Positions 1 to 6,040 of a stretch of 6,387 nucleotides of DNA are shown in pieces. Location of the stretch: NCBI GenBank assembly GCA_025935445.1, contig JAICVG010000067.1, positions 1 through 6,387 of the forward strand, written 5' to 3'. The notes beneath the pieces are model-generated. The model did not search any database. It worked only from the letters and a program-made list of their open reading frames with translations, and was not told where the DNA came from. A program made the translations under genes and the position numbers. Source of the stretch: Nitrososphaera sp. Its GTDB lineage: Archaea; Thermoproteota; Nitrososphaeria; Nitrososphaerales; Nitrososphaeraceae. The stretch's first letter is position 1. Every line of letters starts with the position of its first letter.

Positions 1-200
1 TGACAGATGTTCACGGTATATTATATGTCTATGAAGATGAAAATGAGGCTGCCAGGCAGCTACCACGCTACAGGCTACTGAGGACACTTTCAAGAGAGGA
101 AAGGAAGAAGATACTTGATGAAGAAAAGGCTGCCAAGCTTAAAGCCAAGCAGGAAGCTGCTACTTCGAAGACTGGTTCTGCTGCAGGTGCTAAGAGGTAA
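1..200 (+). CDS. rps24e: Small-subunit ribosomal protein S24e, C-terminal part (5' end outside window)
   Basis: Partial gene. The reading frame is open from base 3 (first full codon) to TAA at 198-200, giving 65 visible residues. The start VHGILYVYEDENEAARQLPR followed by YRLLR matches the end of the S24e core, where a GxxxVY(D/E)(D/S) strand is followed by a short helix and a P-(R/K)-(Y/H)-x-L segment. S24e is a structural protein of the archaeal and eukaryotic 30S/40S subunit. After the core come about 35 further residues rich in Lys, Glu and Ala that end in AGAKR. Many archaeal S24e proteins, as I recall them, stop soon after the core, so this tail is longer than expected and resembles the basic tail of eukaryotic S24. 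The stop overlaps the S27ae start by one base (TAATG), so the two genes are probably co-transcribed and translationally coupled, as in many archaea. Confidence 0.88.
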   Translation, partial: TDVHGILYVYEDENEAARQLPRYRLLRTLSREERKKILDEEKAAKLKAKQEAATSKTGSAAGAKR

Positions 201-409
201 TGGCGGACAAGAAGGCTCCAGGTAAAGGCGAGGTCACCATCTACAAGTTCTATAACGTACAAGGGGACAAGGTAACAAGGATCAAGCGCGATTGCCCACG
301 CTGCGGCAAGGGAACCTTCATGGCAGAGCACAAGAACAGGTTTACCTGTGGCAAATGCGGCTTTACTGAGTTCACTCACACTGAAAGTGCCAAGAAGGCC
401 AAAAAGTAA
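200..409 (+). CDS. rps27ae: Small-subunit ribosomal protein S27ae (zinc ribbon)
   Basis: Complete 69-residue protein. It is the archaeal counterpart of the ribosomal half of the eukaryotic ubiquitin-S27a fusion, without ubiquitin. A basic N-terminus (KKAPGKGE) leads to the family strand YKFYNVQGDKVTRIKRDCPR. A four-cysteine zinc ribbon follows: C32-x2-C35 (CPRCG) and C50-x2-C53 (CGKCG), with the family's G-T/V-F-M-A-x-H segment between them. Length and cysteine spacing are normal and all four zinc ligands are present. The ATG at 200 overlaps the S24e stop by one base, which fixes the start. The tail is lysine-rich (KKAKK). The gene converges on the minus-strand block, with only 12 bases between the two stop codons. 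Confidence 0.96.
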   Translation: MADKKAPGKGEVTIYKFYNVQGDKVTRIKRDCPRCGKGTFMAEHKNRFTCGKCGFTEFTHTESAKKAKK

Positions 410-414
410 AAAAA
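401..414 (-). terminator. T-rich termination tract for the minus-strand block
   Basis: Read on the minus strand, a run of seven T (408-414) and a second run of five T (401-405) lie just past the stop of the nucleotidyltransferase/kinase gene (422-424). Archaeal RNA polymerase commonly stops at such T tracts without a hairpin. The tract lies within the last codons and stop of S27ae on the opposite strand, where it encodes the lysine tail. Inferred from composition only. Confidence 0.45.
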
Positions 415-421
415 GAGAGCG

Positions 422-2062
422 CTAGCCGGCAATAGCATCTATTTCTTTTTTGATCGTATGCACCATAGAAGGTACAAGCACAGGATAAAACGATTCTATA
501 TACCGCTTGCTCTTAGCAAGGCGTGAGATACTACTTGGGTCTCCGACGCTCATGTATCCTTTAACAAATTCCTTTGTTATTGTAGATGCCATTTTGCTGT
601 TGCGAGTGCTCTTTAGACCCCAGCTAATAAACTGCGCCACGTCCCATGCTGGATCGCCGGCGTTAAAGATAAACTGCTCGACATCTGTAAAGTAGAGGTC
701 CTTTTCGCTGACAATGATGTTTTTAGGTTTGATATTGCCAAAGGTTGCCCCTGCGGTGTGGATTTTTGCAATCTCTGCTCCAGCTTTGCTAATCAAACTG
801 GCACCACCTTTGCCTACCATGCAGTCTCTTATTACATCTGCTAGAGTTATCCCGTCGACAAATCGTGTCACTAGCAGTCTCCTATCGAGAACTACTGCCT
901 CAATTACGGGCGTGCGCAGACCAAGGCTACGTATATATCGGATTGCCTTGTATTCCGAGCCAAGCCTGAAGAGCGGATCCATCCTATACTTCCTTACCGG
1001 CTCACTCCACAGACCTACCATTGCCCACTTTAGTGCTTTTGATCTTGCAATCTCTTTGACTGCGATTTTGTATTCGTCTGAGCCACGCTTTAGCACATAC
1101 ATTGTGGTTCTGCTGTTCTTGTTTCCAAGCCGCCTCTTTTTTGAAATAGAGTAATTGCCAAGATGTCTGGCTAGATCATCAAGCCAATTTCTGCCATCGA
1201 CTATTAGTCTGCCTTCAGATAGTCTCCAGTATGCCTTCCTTGGGTATAACATAAAATCAGGGGGTTTCATCATCACCCTTACGCGACGCCGGATTTTGGA
1301 TTCGGCTTCGTTGACAGCAAAGTGCACGATTTTTCTTCCAGCATAAGTGTGCACAAGATATGAGTTGAACTCTCGAAGCCTTTTTGTAAGTTTTAGACGG
1401 GTCTGTCTTTTTTCTACAAATATACGCTTGTCAGATATCTGTAAAAGACCATCCTGCCTTGCGGCAAAAATTTCGCCATGTTGTGCAGCAATATCTGCTA
1501 TTGCCCTATGATAGCCCTCAAGTGCAAACTCTATGTTGCGCTTAGAAGTAGTGTACGTCTTGTAGTAGCTGTAAGCCGCACTTGCATACAGAGACGTTCT
1601 GCGCTTTATCTTCGAAAATGCTACAAATTCTAGCGGAAAGATTATTTCTGTGCCGAGCACGCCCGTAGATTCTAAGATGTCGCGTACTTCCTCCAAAATG
1701 ACCCGTCGCTTATAAGTCTGCTCAATCATCGCAAGAAACTCTGCATTAGCAATAGGTTCATAAATATGAAGTAAACGACCTACTACAAATTCGCCAAGGA
1801 AAGCACTCTGGGCATCCCGCAATAGCGCTTCGCGGTCAACTGCAAGCGCAGATACTTTTGTACTGGATTCATGAAAATACATGTATTTGACCACGTAGGG
1901 ATAATTATCGAGAACAATAAGCAGATCTATGTCGCTGTCAGGCCGATCGTAGCCCGCAACCCTTGACCCATATATGCACGCAGCAATCATCCTACGGCCC
2001 TTTGTAACTTTGCAAATGCATTTTCTAATAACTTTGAGTTCCTGTAGGGAAATCCTAGACAT
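422..2062 (-). CDS. Nucleotidyltransferase (MNT-type) fused to a kinase-fold domain with an altered catalytic loop
   Basis: 546 residues. Residues 1-115 form a minimal nucleotidyltransferase domain of the DNA polymerase beta superfamily. Its signature is GS at 32-33, ten residues, then D44-I-D46, exactly the GSx10DxD pattern of MNT proteins; D76 is a candidate third carboxylate. Residues 115-320 are an unassigned, largely helical and basic region. Residues 320-546 resemble a protein kinase/Bud32/aminoglycoside-phosphotransferase fold: K336 (AVKE) as the ATP-binding lysine, E370 (GSEYKAI) in helix C, VTRFVDG as hinge, catalytic loop FGNIKPKNII (442-450), D460 (TDVEQ) in the DFG position and W473-D474 in a later helix. 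The catalytic-loop aspartate is N443, while N448 and D460 remain. The activity is therefore uncertain: weak kinase, other nucleotide chemistry or pseudokinase. The ATG at 2062 lies within the last codons of the upstream gene (8-base overlap), implying coupled translation. It is not Bud32 itself, which carries HGDLTxxN and lacks the N-terminal domain. Confidence 0.8.
   Translation of the reverse strand: MSRISLQELKVIRKCICKVTKGRRMIAACIYGSRVAGYDRPDSDIDLLIVLDNYPYVVKYMYFHESSTKVSALAVDREALLRDAQSAFLGEFVVGRLLHIYEPIANAEFLAMIEQTYKRRVILEEVRDILESTGVLGTEIIFPLEFVAFSKIKRRTSLYASAAYSYYKTYTTSKRNIEFALEGYHRAIADIAAQHGEIFAARQDGLLQISDKRIFVEKRQTRLKLTKRLREFNSYLVHTYAGRKIVHFAVNEAESKIRRRVRVMMKPPDFMLYPRKAYWRLSEGRLIVDGRNWLDDLARHLGNYSISKKRRLGNKNSRTTMYVLKRGSDEYKIAVKEIARSKALKWAMVGLWSEPVRKYRMDPLFRLGSEYKAIRYIRSLGLRTPVIEAVVLDRRLLVTRFVDGITLADVIRDCMVGKGGASLISKAGAEIAKIHTAGATFGNIKPKNIIVSEKDLYFTDVEQFIFNAGDPAWDVAQFISWGLKSTRNSKMASTITKEFVKGYMSVGDPSSISRLAKSKRYIESFYPVLVPSMVHTIKKEIDAIAG
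439..451 (+). terminator. T-rich termination tract for the S24e-S27ae transcript
   Basis: The plus strand reads CTATTTCTTTTTT here, about 30 bases after the S27ae stop and inside the 3' end of the convergent gene. It is preceded by a GC-rich stretch (418-430) made of three overlapping palindromes, AGCGCT, GCTAGC and GCCGGC. A short GCTA/TAGC pairing is possible between 421-424 and 433-436. This fits an archaeal T-run terminator that leaves the two convergent transcripts overlapping by a few tens of bases. Inferred. Confidence 0.4.
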
Positions 2063-2777
2063 AGCTAGTTTTTTTCTTTTTGACCTTTATGTTTTCAAAT
2101 TCAGTAATTTTGTCTTTGACACCCTGCTCGATCTTCAGGCACGCCATAGCCTCTATGGGGATTTTTATAACATTGGCATCTAATGATACCTTTGAAGTTG
2201 GGAGGCCTTTGTTCATCCACGTTTTGATGACCTTCTCCTCCAGCTTCAGATCTCTAAAGCCCTCTGGGAATCGGGTGGTAATGTGCCTTATTAGAGTGGG
2301 GTCGGATTTGAAGACAGCTCGCTCTTCAACGAGCCTAGCAGCGTCGGCATAAGTTCCTTCAAAAAGTGTACTGGACACGTCATCAGATATCACCTTCATC
2401 TTGAGTATTCTGTTTATGAGCTCCAAGTAGTGCATAAACTCATGTGCCAAAATCGCATGTATCGTGCCCTTGAGACCATAAGAAATGAGAGGCGCGGTTA
2501 TCTGCACAACCACATGTAGCTGCTTGTCTGCGTCCACCACGGGTATCGTCCTTGCAAACAGTATTCCCATCTCCGTAAACTCGACGGCAGAGACAGAGAT
2601 CACAAGGCTTGGCTCTGCATAATAATAAGGATAATTCAAACCAGACGCTTCCTCGACTCGCTTAATGCCCTCTTTGACCAGCGGAAACCTTTTCATTATA
2701 AGGTCATAAACTTTTTGCGGGATCTGGCCGAGTCTGTAGGCGTTGTGAATCTTGTACAGCGGGTCAAATGTGTTCAT
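2055..2777 (-). CDS. Unrecognised HExxH metallopeptidase-like protein
   Basis: 240 residues; I do not recognise the family. The segment ILAHEFMHYLELI carries H112-E113-F-M-H116, the zinc-binding HExxH helix of zincin metallopeptidases. It is preceded by hydrophobic, strand-like stretches at about 57-80 and 87-95. An acidic pair, E151-E152 (RLVEERAVF), lies about 35 residues later on a probable helix and could supply the third, glutamate zinc ligand of a gluzincin. I see no signal peptide or convincing membrane helix, so a cytoplasmic location is likely. The C-terminus is very basic (KVKKKKTSYV), perhaps a nucleic-acid or ribosome contact. The gene follows pus10 after 40 bases, with no obvious TATA box in the gap, and overlaps the nucleotidyltransferase/kinase start by 8 bases. 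Protease activity is inferred from one motif and the substrate is unknown. Confidence 0.72.
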   Translation of the reverse strand: MNTFDPLYKIHNAYRLGQIPQKVYDLIMKRFPLVKEGIKRVEEASGLNYPYYYAEPSLVISVSAVEFTEMGILFARTIPVVDADKQLHVVVQITAPLISYGLKGTIHAILAHEFMHYLELINRILKMKVISDDVSSTLFEGTYADAARLVEERAVFKSDPTLIRHITTRFPEGFRDLKLEEKVIKTWMNKGLPTSKVSLDANVIKIPIEAMACLKIEQGVKDKITEFENIKVKKKKTSYV

Positions 2778-2806
2778 CTATTGCTGATGTCAAATTGAGC
2801 CCGCCG

Positions 2807-2815
2807 AAAGAAAAA
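2807..2815 (-). terminator. Short T-rich tract after pus10 (weak)
   Basis: Just after the pus10 stop (2818-2820) the minus strand reads TTTTTCTTT. The 40-base gap (2778-2817) otherwise holds nothing recognisable and no convincing TATA box ahead of the metallopeptidase-like gene. The tract could cause partial termination, lowering expression of the last two genes, or it may have no effect. Confidence 0.25.
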
Positions 2816-2817
2816 CG

Positions 2818-3894
2818 TTACTGAAGTTTGACGTCTAATATGTCAAACACAAGGCATTTGCACTTCGTTCCAAGAACTTCTGAAATGTTAGGCTTCATAT
2901 ATTCTTCGCCACCCACAAGTTGTTTTATCATCAGCCCACCGTCTGCGACAATTGTAAGGGTAAACTGGTTGCTGTCAAGCTGCCGAACATGTACAGAATG
3001 GATGCTTTTTATACCTATTTTTGACTTGTTCTCAAAGCTTACTTTAGAACCAGAGAGAGAATTGAGCTTTTTTAGAATTTTTTTTGTCAGAGCATTTTCG
3101 CACCTTATGTGGATTTTGGTCTTGACTGTAAAGCGTGGTTGGACTACAGGTATATCATTAATCACATTCAACATTGCTTTGATGCCATTGCCTTTGATCG
3201 TTTTATTTTTGAGCTTCCTCTTCTTTGGATTAAAGATACGTACGTAAAATGGTCGGCCACTTCCAAGAACCAGGCTGCTATAATCTTCGCTTCCCATCCA
3301 TGTGAATTTTGGTGTCTGACCCCCAGTAATCTGTACCAGATCATTTGCAATGATGCCTTCAACACTGTCATATCCGGATAATCCAGAATAGTTGCAAGAA
3401 TTACAGCCCTTACCTCCGCAACTAGCGCACCTGTCCTGTTTTTGCGGCAGTCCTCTTGACTTTTTGATATAAACTCCGGCAAATGTAAGCGGTCTGGATA
3501 TGACTGCCACATTTACATTGTTCTCTTTATCTACAGTCAGAGTAATCGTGATATCCGGCTTTCCATATTCTACCTGTTTTTGTGTCAGCCGAGAGAGCCG
3601 CATCCCGAGCTCCCTAGTCAGATAGTGCTTGATACTCTCTCTTCCCCTTATTTTAAGCCGAGCCCTCATTGTGTCCTCTCTCTCGTATAGCTGAGTCGAT
3701 AGCGTGGCGCCAATAAGAAAGGTGTCAAATTCAAAGCCCTTGACGGCAGCCAATATGCTGTTTGCTATAGCACCAAGGTTGTCCATCAGTCCTCGGCAGA
3801 TATAGCACGGCCTGCTAGACTTGCCTGTACTGATGTGCCTCTCAATACAGCGCTTGCAGAGCCTGTACTGCTTTAGCAGTGTTTCCTTGGGCAT
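2818..3894 (-). CDS. pus10: tRNA pseudouridine synthase Pus10
   Basis: 358 residues, shorter than many archaeal Pus10 but with the whole family layout. Pus10 converts uridine 54 and/or 55 of the tRNA T-loop to pseudouridine in archaea. The N-terminal zinc module has C13-x2-C16 and C30-x2-C33. It is followed by the accessory THUMP-like region with the FDTFLIGA segment (56-63) and KPDI (112-115). A second cysteine cluster (C156, C159, C164, C167) lies in the SRPLTFAG...RGLPQ to CNYSG region typical of the family. The catalytic segment is G201-S-E-D204 followed by GSGRPF (211-216). In characterised Pus10 it reads G-R-E-D-x-D-x-R, so the likely nucleophile D204 is kept, while the neighbouring Arg, second Asp and second Arg are Ser, Ser and Leu. 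The C-terminal GLMIKQLVGGE...KPNISEVLG matches the family end. The ATG at 3894 overlaps the srp54 stop by one base. Confidence 0.9.
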   Translation of the reverse strand: MPKETLLKQYRLCKRCIERHISTGKSSRPCYICRGLMDNLGAIANSILAAVKGFEFDTFLIGATLSTQLYEREDTMRARLKIRGRESIKHYLTRELGMRLSRLTQKQVEYGKPDITITLTVDKENNVNVAVISRPLTFAGVYIKKSRGLPQKQDRCASCGGKGCNSCNYSGLSGYDSVEGIIANDLVQITGGQTPKFTWMGSEDYSSLVLGSGRPFYVRIFNPKKRKLKNKTIKGNGIKAMLNVINDIPVVQPRFTVKTKIHIRCENALTKKILKKLNSLSGSKVSFENKSKIGIKSIHSVHVRQLDSNQFTLTIVADGGLMIKQLVGGEEYMKPNISEVLGTKCKCLVFDILDVKLQ

Positions 3895-5264
3895 TATCCG
3901 AGACCAAGTTTTCTAAAAAATCCTCCCATTCCTCTACCCTTATTGTGCTTCATGAAGGTCTTAGAGGTGTTGTACTGCTTGATCATTTCCTTGATTTCTC
4001 CTTCAGACAGGCCGGAGCCTCTTGCCATCCGTTTCCTCCTTGACTCATTGATAATGTCTGGGTCTTTCCTTTCTTGCTTTGTCATTGACTGGATGATAAA
4101 GCGCCACTTTTCCATCCTCATTTCCATTTCGTCTAGCTTGTCTTCCTTGACCATGCCTGAAATTCCTAGATTCTCTATGATATTCCTAAAGCCCATTTTG
4201 CTTGCTGATTCCATCTGAGCATAAAAGTCCTCAATAGTCATCTTGCCGCTCATCAGCCGCTTCACCTGGTTCTCATCTGCCTGAAGCTCCAGGCCCCTAG
4301 CCATCTCTAGCAGCGCTTTAATATCTCCCATACCAAGCAGCCTTCCTACAAACCGGGTCGGCGAGAACTGTTCTAGGTCATCTATGCGCTCGCCAGTGCC
4401 TATGAACATCACCTTTGCGCCCGTGGCAGCCGATGCTGCAAGAGCGCCCCCGCCTTTGGCAGTACCGTCAAGTTTTGTAATGACAATGCCTCCAACTGAA
4501 GCAGCCTTATGGAAAGCCTCTGCCTGTTTAAAGGCTCCTTGGCCTATAGTTGAGTCAATAACTAGCAGGACTAAGTCTGGCGTCACTGCTTTATACATCT
4601 CACTCATTTCCTGGAGAAGACCTTCTTCCTCTTTGTGCCTTCCTGCAGTATCAATGATTATTACGTCAAGGTTCTGATCCTTGAAATAATCTAGCCCGTT
4701 TCTGGCTATTGCCACAGCGTTATTATTCTGCTCCTCTCCAAAGACTTCAACATTTATTTTGCTGCAGTTCATCTTCAATTGAGTCAGCGCGCCAGGACGC
4801 CATGTGTCTGCACCAATGACTCCGACTCTGTAGCCATGCTTTGTGAGCCACCTTGCCATTTTGGCAGTCACAGTAGTCTTGCCGCTTCCTTGGATACCGA
4901 GCATAAGGACTACATTCTGCCTGCCAGCCTTGAAGAATGACATTGCTAGAGAGGGATCATCTTCCTGCGCCTTGTCAATCGTCTTGATGACGTCACCTGA
5001 ATAGCCCAATAGCTTGGCAAGCTCCCCGTACAATATTGTAACAATGTGATCCTTCCTTGAAAGCCCCTTTGGAGGCTGCTCGCCTAGTGCCCTTTGTTTG
5101 AGGTTCTGCGTAATAGATATCACAAGTCTGACGTTGACATCGGATTGAAGCAGTGAACGCTGGACATCCTTGCAGATCGAGTCGATAAGTTCCTCGTTGA
5201 TATCAGATGCTCCTACTATTTTCTTCAGAGCTCCGCGAAGGCCTTCGCGCAGGTTATCAAACAT
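3894..5264 (-). CDS. srp54: Signal recognition particle 54 kDa protein (SRP54/Ffh)
   Basis: 456 residues, the normal length for archaeal SRP54. It binds signal sequences of nascent proteins and 7S RNA, and with its receptor FtsY (another GTPase) delivers ribosomes to the membrane. The N domain (1 to about 100) starts MFDNLREGLRGAL. The G domain carries G1 GIQGSGKTT (123-131), DTWRPGA (153-159), G3 DTAGR (205-209), G4 TKLDG (263-267) and the GTGERIDDLEQF closing motif (289-300). The M domain (about 330-456) is methionine-rich and contains the 7S RNA-binding helix RRKRMARGSGLS (409-420) followed by the E-rich helix. All GTPase motifs are intact. Only three bases separate its ATG from the dph6 stop, and its TAA overlaps the pus10 ATG by one base, so the three genes form a tight operon. 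The srp54-pus10 adjacency is, to my knowledge, seen in other archaea. Confidence 0.97.
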   Translation of the reverse strand: MFDNLREGLRGALKKIVGASDINEELIDSICKDVQRSLLQSDVNVRLVISITQNLKQRALGEQPPKGLSRKDHIVTILYGELAKLLGYSGDVIKTIDKAQEDDPSLAMSFFKAGRQNVVLMLGIQGSGKTTVTAKMARWLTKHGYRVGVIGADTWRPGALTQLKMNCSKINVEVFGEEQNNNAVAIARNGLDYFKDQNLDVIIIDTAGRHKEEEGLLQEMSEMYKAVTPDLVLLVIDSTIGQGAFKQAEAFHKAASVGGIVITKLDGTAKGGGALAASAATGAKVMFIGTGERIDDLEQFSPTRFVGRLLGMGDIKALLEMARGLELQADENQVKRLMSGKMTIEDFYAQMESASKMGFRNIIENLGISGMVKEDKLDEMEMRMEKWRFIIQSMTKQERKDPDIINESRRKRMARGSGLSEGEIKEMIKQYNTSKTFMKHNKGRGMGGFFRKLGLG

Positions 5265-5267
5265 GTA

Positions 5268-5957
5268 TTATTTCTTTTCTACTAATGCCACATCCCGTAT
5301 TTCAAATATTCCCCTCTGGCCGTCCCAGCAGGTCGTAGCCGCATTGATTTGAAGCTTTTTCCAATATAGCGGGCAGTCGATGACAAGTGTTTCAGCTTCA
5401 CCACCCTCAAATGTGAGGTTAAAGCCACACTTTTTGCTTATAGACGCCAGCTTGGCGATCGATTCCTCGTCAAGCTCCCTGCCAAGCCATTTCTTGTCGA
5501 GGCCCATTGTTGATACTCCCGCAATTATGATGTGAAAGCCCCGATTGACAAGTTCGGTGATATATCTTTCTGGATCAGAGCCCCACAGTGGTGCGACTGC
5601 TGCAATTCCCTGACGCACACATACTTGCTCAAATGCTTGCTTTTGGTAATTGCTTGAAATGCCACCATGAACTATGCCCTCAATCCCATAAAGCAACTTG
5701 ACCTGCACTATTGCTTCTTCAAGTGCGTTCACCTCATCCTCCTTTGAACTGCCGCTCACCTGAAATCCCAGTAGAGGAATCTGCATTGCATCTGCAAGAT
5801 ATTCCGTAACCCAGCTGTTCGGATAATGGAAGAGAGCGCTGTCGTCTGCTATAGGATGCATCGTGATTAGGCACGCAACCCGGTGGCCCATTTCCTGTGC
5901 ACAGGATATTGCAAAGGTGCTGTCCTTGCCACCGGAATAAAGAGCCGCTAACTTCAC
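5268..5957 (-). CDS. dph6: Diphthine-ammonia ligase (Dph6-type, N-type ATP pyrophosphatase)
   Basis: 229 residues from GTG at 5957. It catalyses the last step of diphthamide synthesis on archaeal elongation factor 2: ATP-dependent amidation of diphthine with ammonium. The PP-loop SGGKDS lies at residues 8-13. The family segments HGGISSNYQKQ (about 97-107), APLWG (122-126) and EGGEAETLVIDCPLY (about 184-198) follow in order. There is no second (RidA-like) domain such as eukaryotic Dph6 carries. The start is ambiguous: a longer frame begins with TTG at 5981 and adds eight residues. GTG is preferred because it gives MKLAALYSGGKDS, the usual family N-terminus, and because TTAATATT lies about 26 bases upstream, as a leaderless archaeal transcript would require. 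There is no ATG option before the in-frame stop at 6006-6008. It is the first gene of the minus-strand block. Confidence 0.9.
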   Translation of the reverse strand: MKLAALYSGGKDSTFAISCAQEMGHRVACLITMHPIADDSALFHYPNSWVTEYLADAMQIPLLGFQVSGSSKEDEVNALEEAIVQVKLLYGIEGIVHGGISSNYQKQAFEQVCVRQGIAAVAPLWGSDPERYITELVNRGFHIIIAGVSTMGLDKKWLGRELDEESIAKLASISKKCGFNLTFEGGEAETLVIDCPLYWKKLQINAATTCWDGQRGIFEIRDVALVEKK

Positions 5958-5979
5958 AGAGGCATAAATAGCTGCGCTC

Positions 5980-5987
5980 AATATTAA
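5980..5987 (-). promoter_or_regulatory. Candidate TATA box for a leaderless dph6 transcript
   Basis: The minus strand reads TTAATATT, centred about 26 bases before the GTG at 5957. That is the archaeal TATA-to-start distance when transcription begins at the start codon, which is common in thaumarchaea. No Shine-Dalgarno sequence precedes either candidate start codon, consistent with a leaderless mRNA. It competes with the stronger-looking element at 6018-6025. Confidence 0.4.
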
Positions 5988-6014
5988 GTTCTTGTTTATG
6001 TCTAGCTAGGTGAG

Positions 6015-6040
6015 CGTCTATAAATGAGGAGCCCTAGACG
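6015..6040 (-). promoter_or_regulatory. TATA-like element inside an inverted repeat upstream of dph6
   Basis: The minus strand reads ATTTATAG at 6018-6025, close to the archaeal TATA consensus, predicting a transcript start near 5995-5999. The element partly overlaps the left arm of a perfect 6-base inverted repeat, CGTCTA (6015-6020) and TAGACG (6035-6040), with a 14-base spacer. A GACGTC palindrome (6040-6045) and a CTAGCTAG palindrome (6002-6009) lie close by. A regulator bound to the repeat would block the TATA element and the adjacent BRE region, so an operator is possible. Sequence pattern only; no regulator is identified. Confidence 0.35.

Noticed and set aside
68..379. 103-codon minus-strand frame antisense to S24e/S27ae with hydrophobic product
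   Set aside because: It is the antisense of two clear ribosomal protein genes; hydrophobicity arises from reversing Lys/Glu codons.
422..1100. Calling the kinase-like C-terminus Bud32 of the KEOPS complex
   Set aside because: The Bud32 signature HGDLTxxN is missing (FGNIKPKN instead), there is an NT domain and long middle region, and no Kae1 is attached or adjacent.
714..1154. 146-codon plus-strand frame inside the NT/kinase gene
   Set aside because: Antisense shadow of a gene with recognised motifs on the minus strand; no family resemblance.
422..2777. A classic HEPN-MNT toxin-antitoxin module
   Set aside because: The NT signature fits MNT, but the partner gene is an HExxH protein, no HEPN Rx4-6H motif was recognised, and the NT protein is far larger than an antitoxin.
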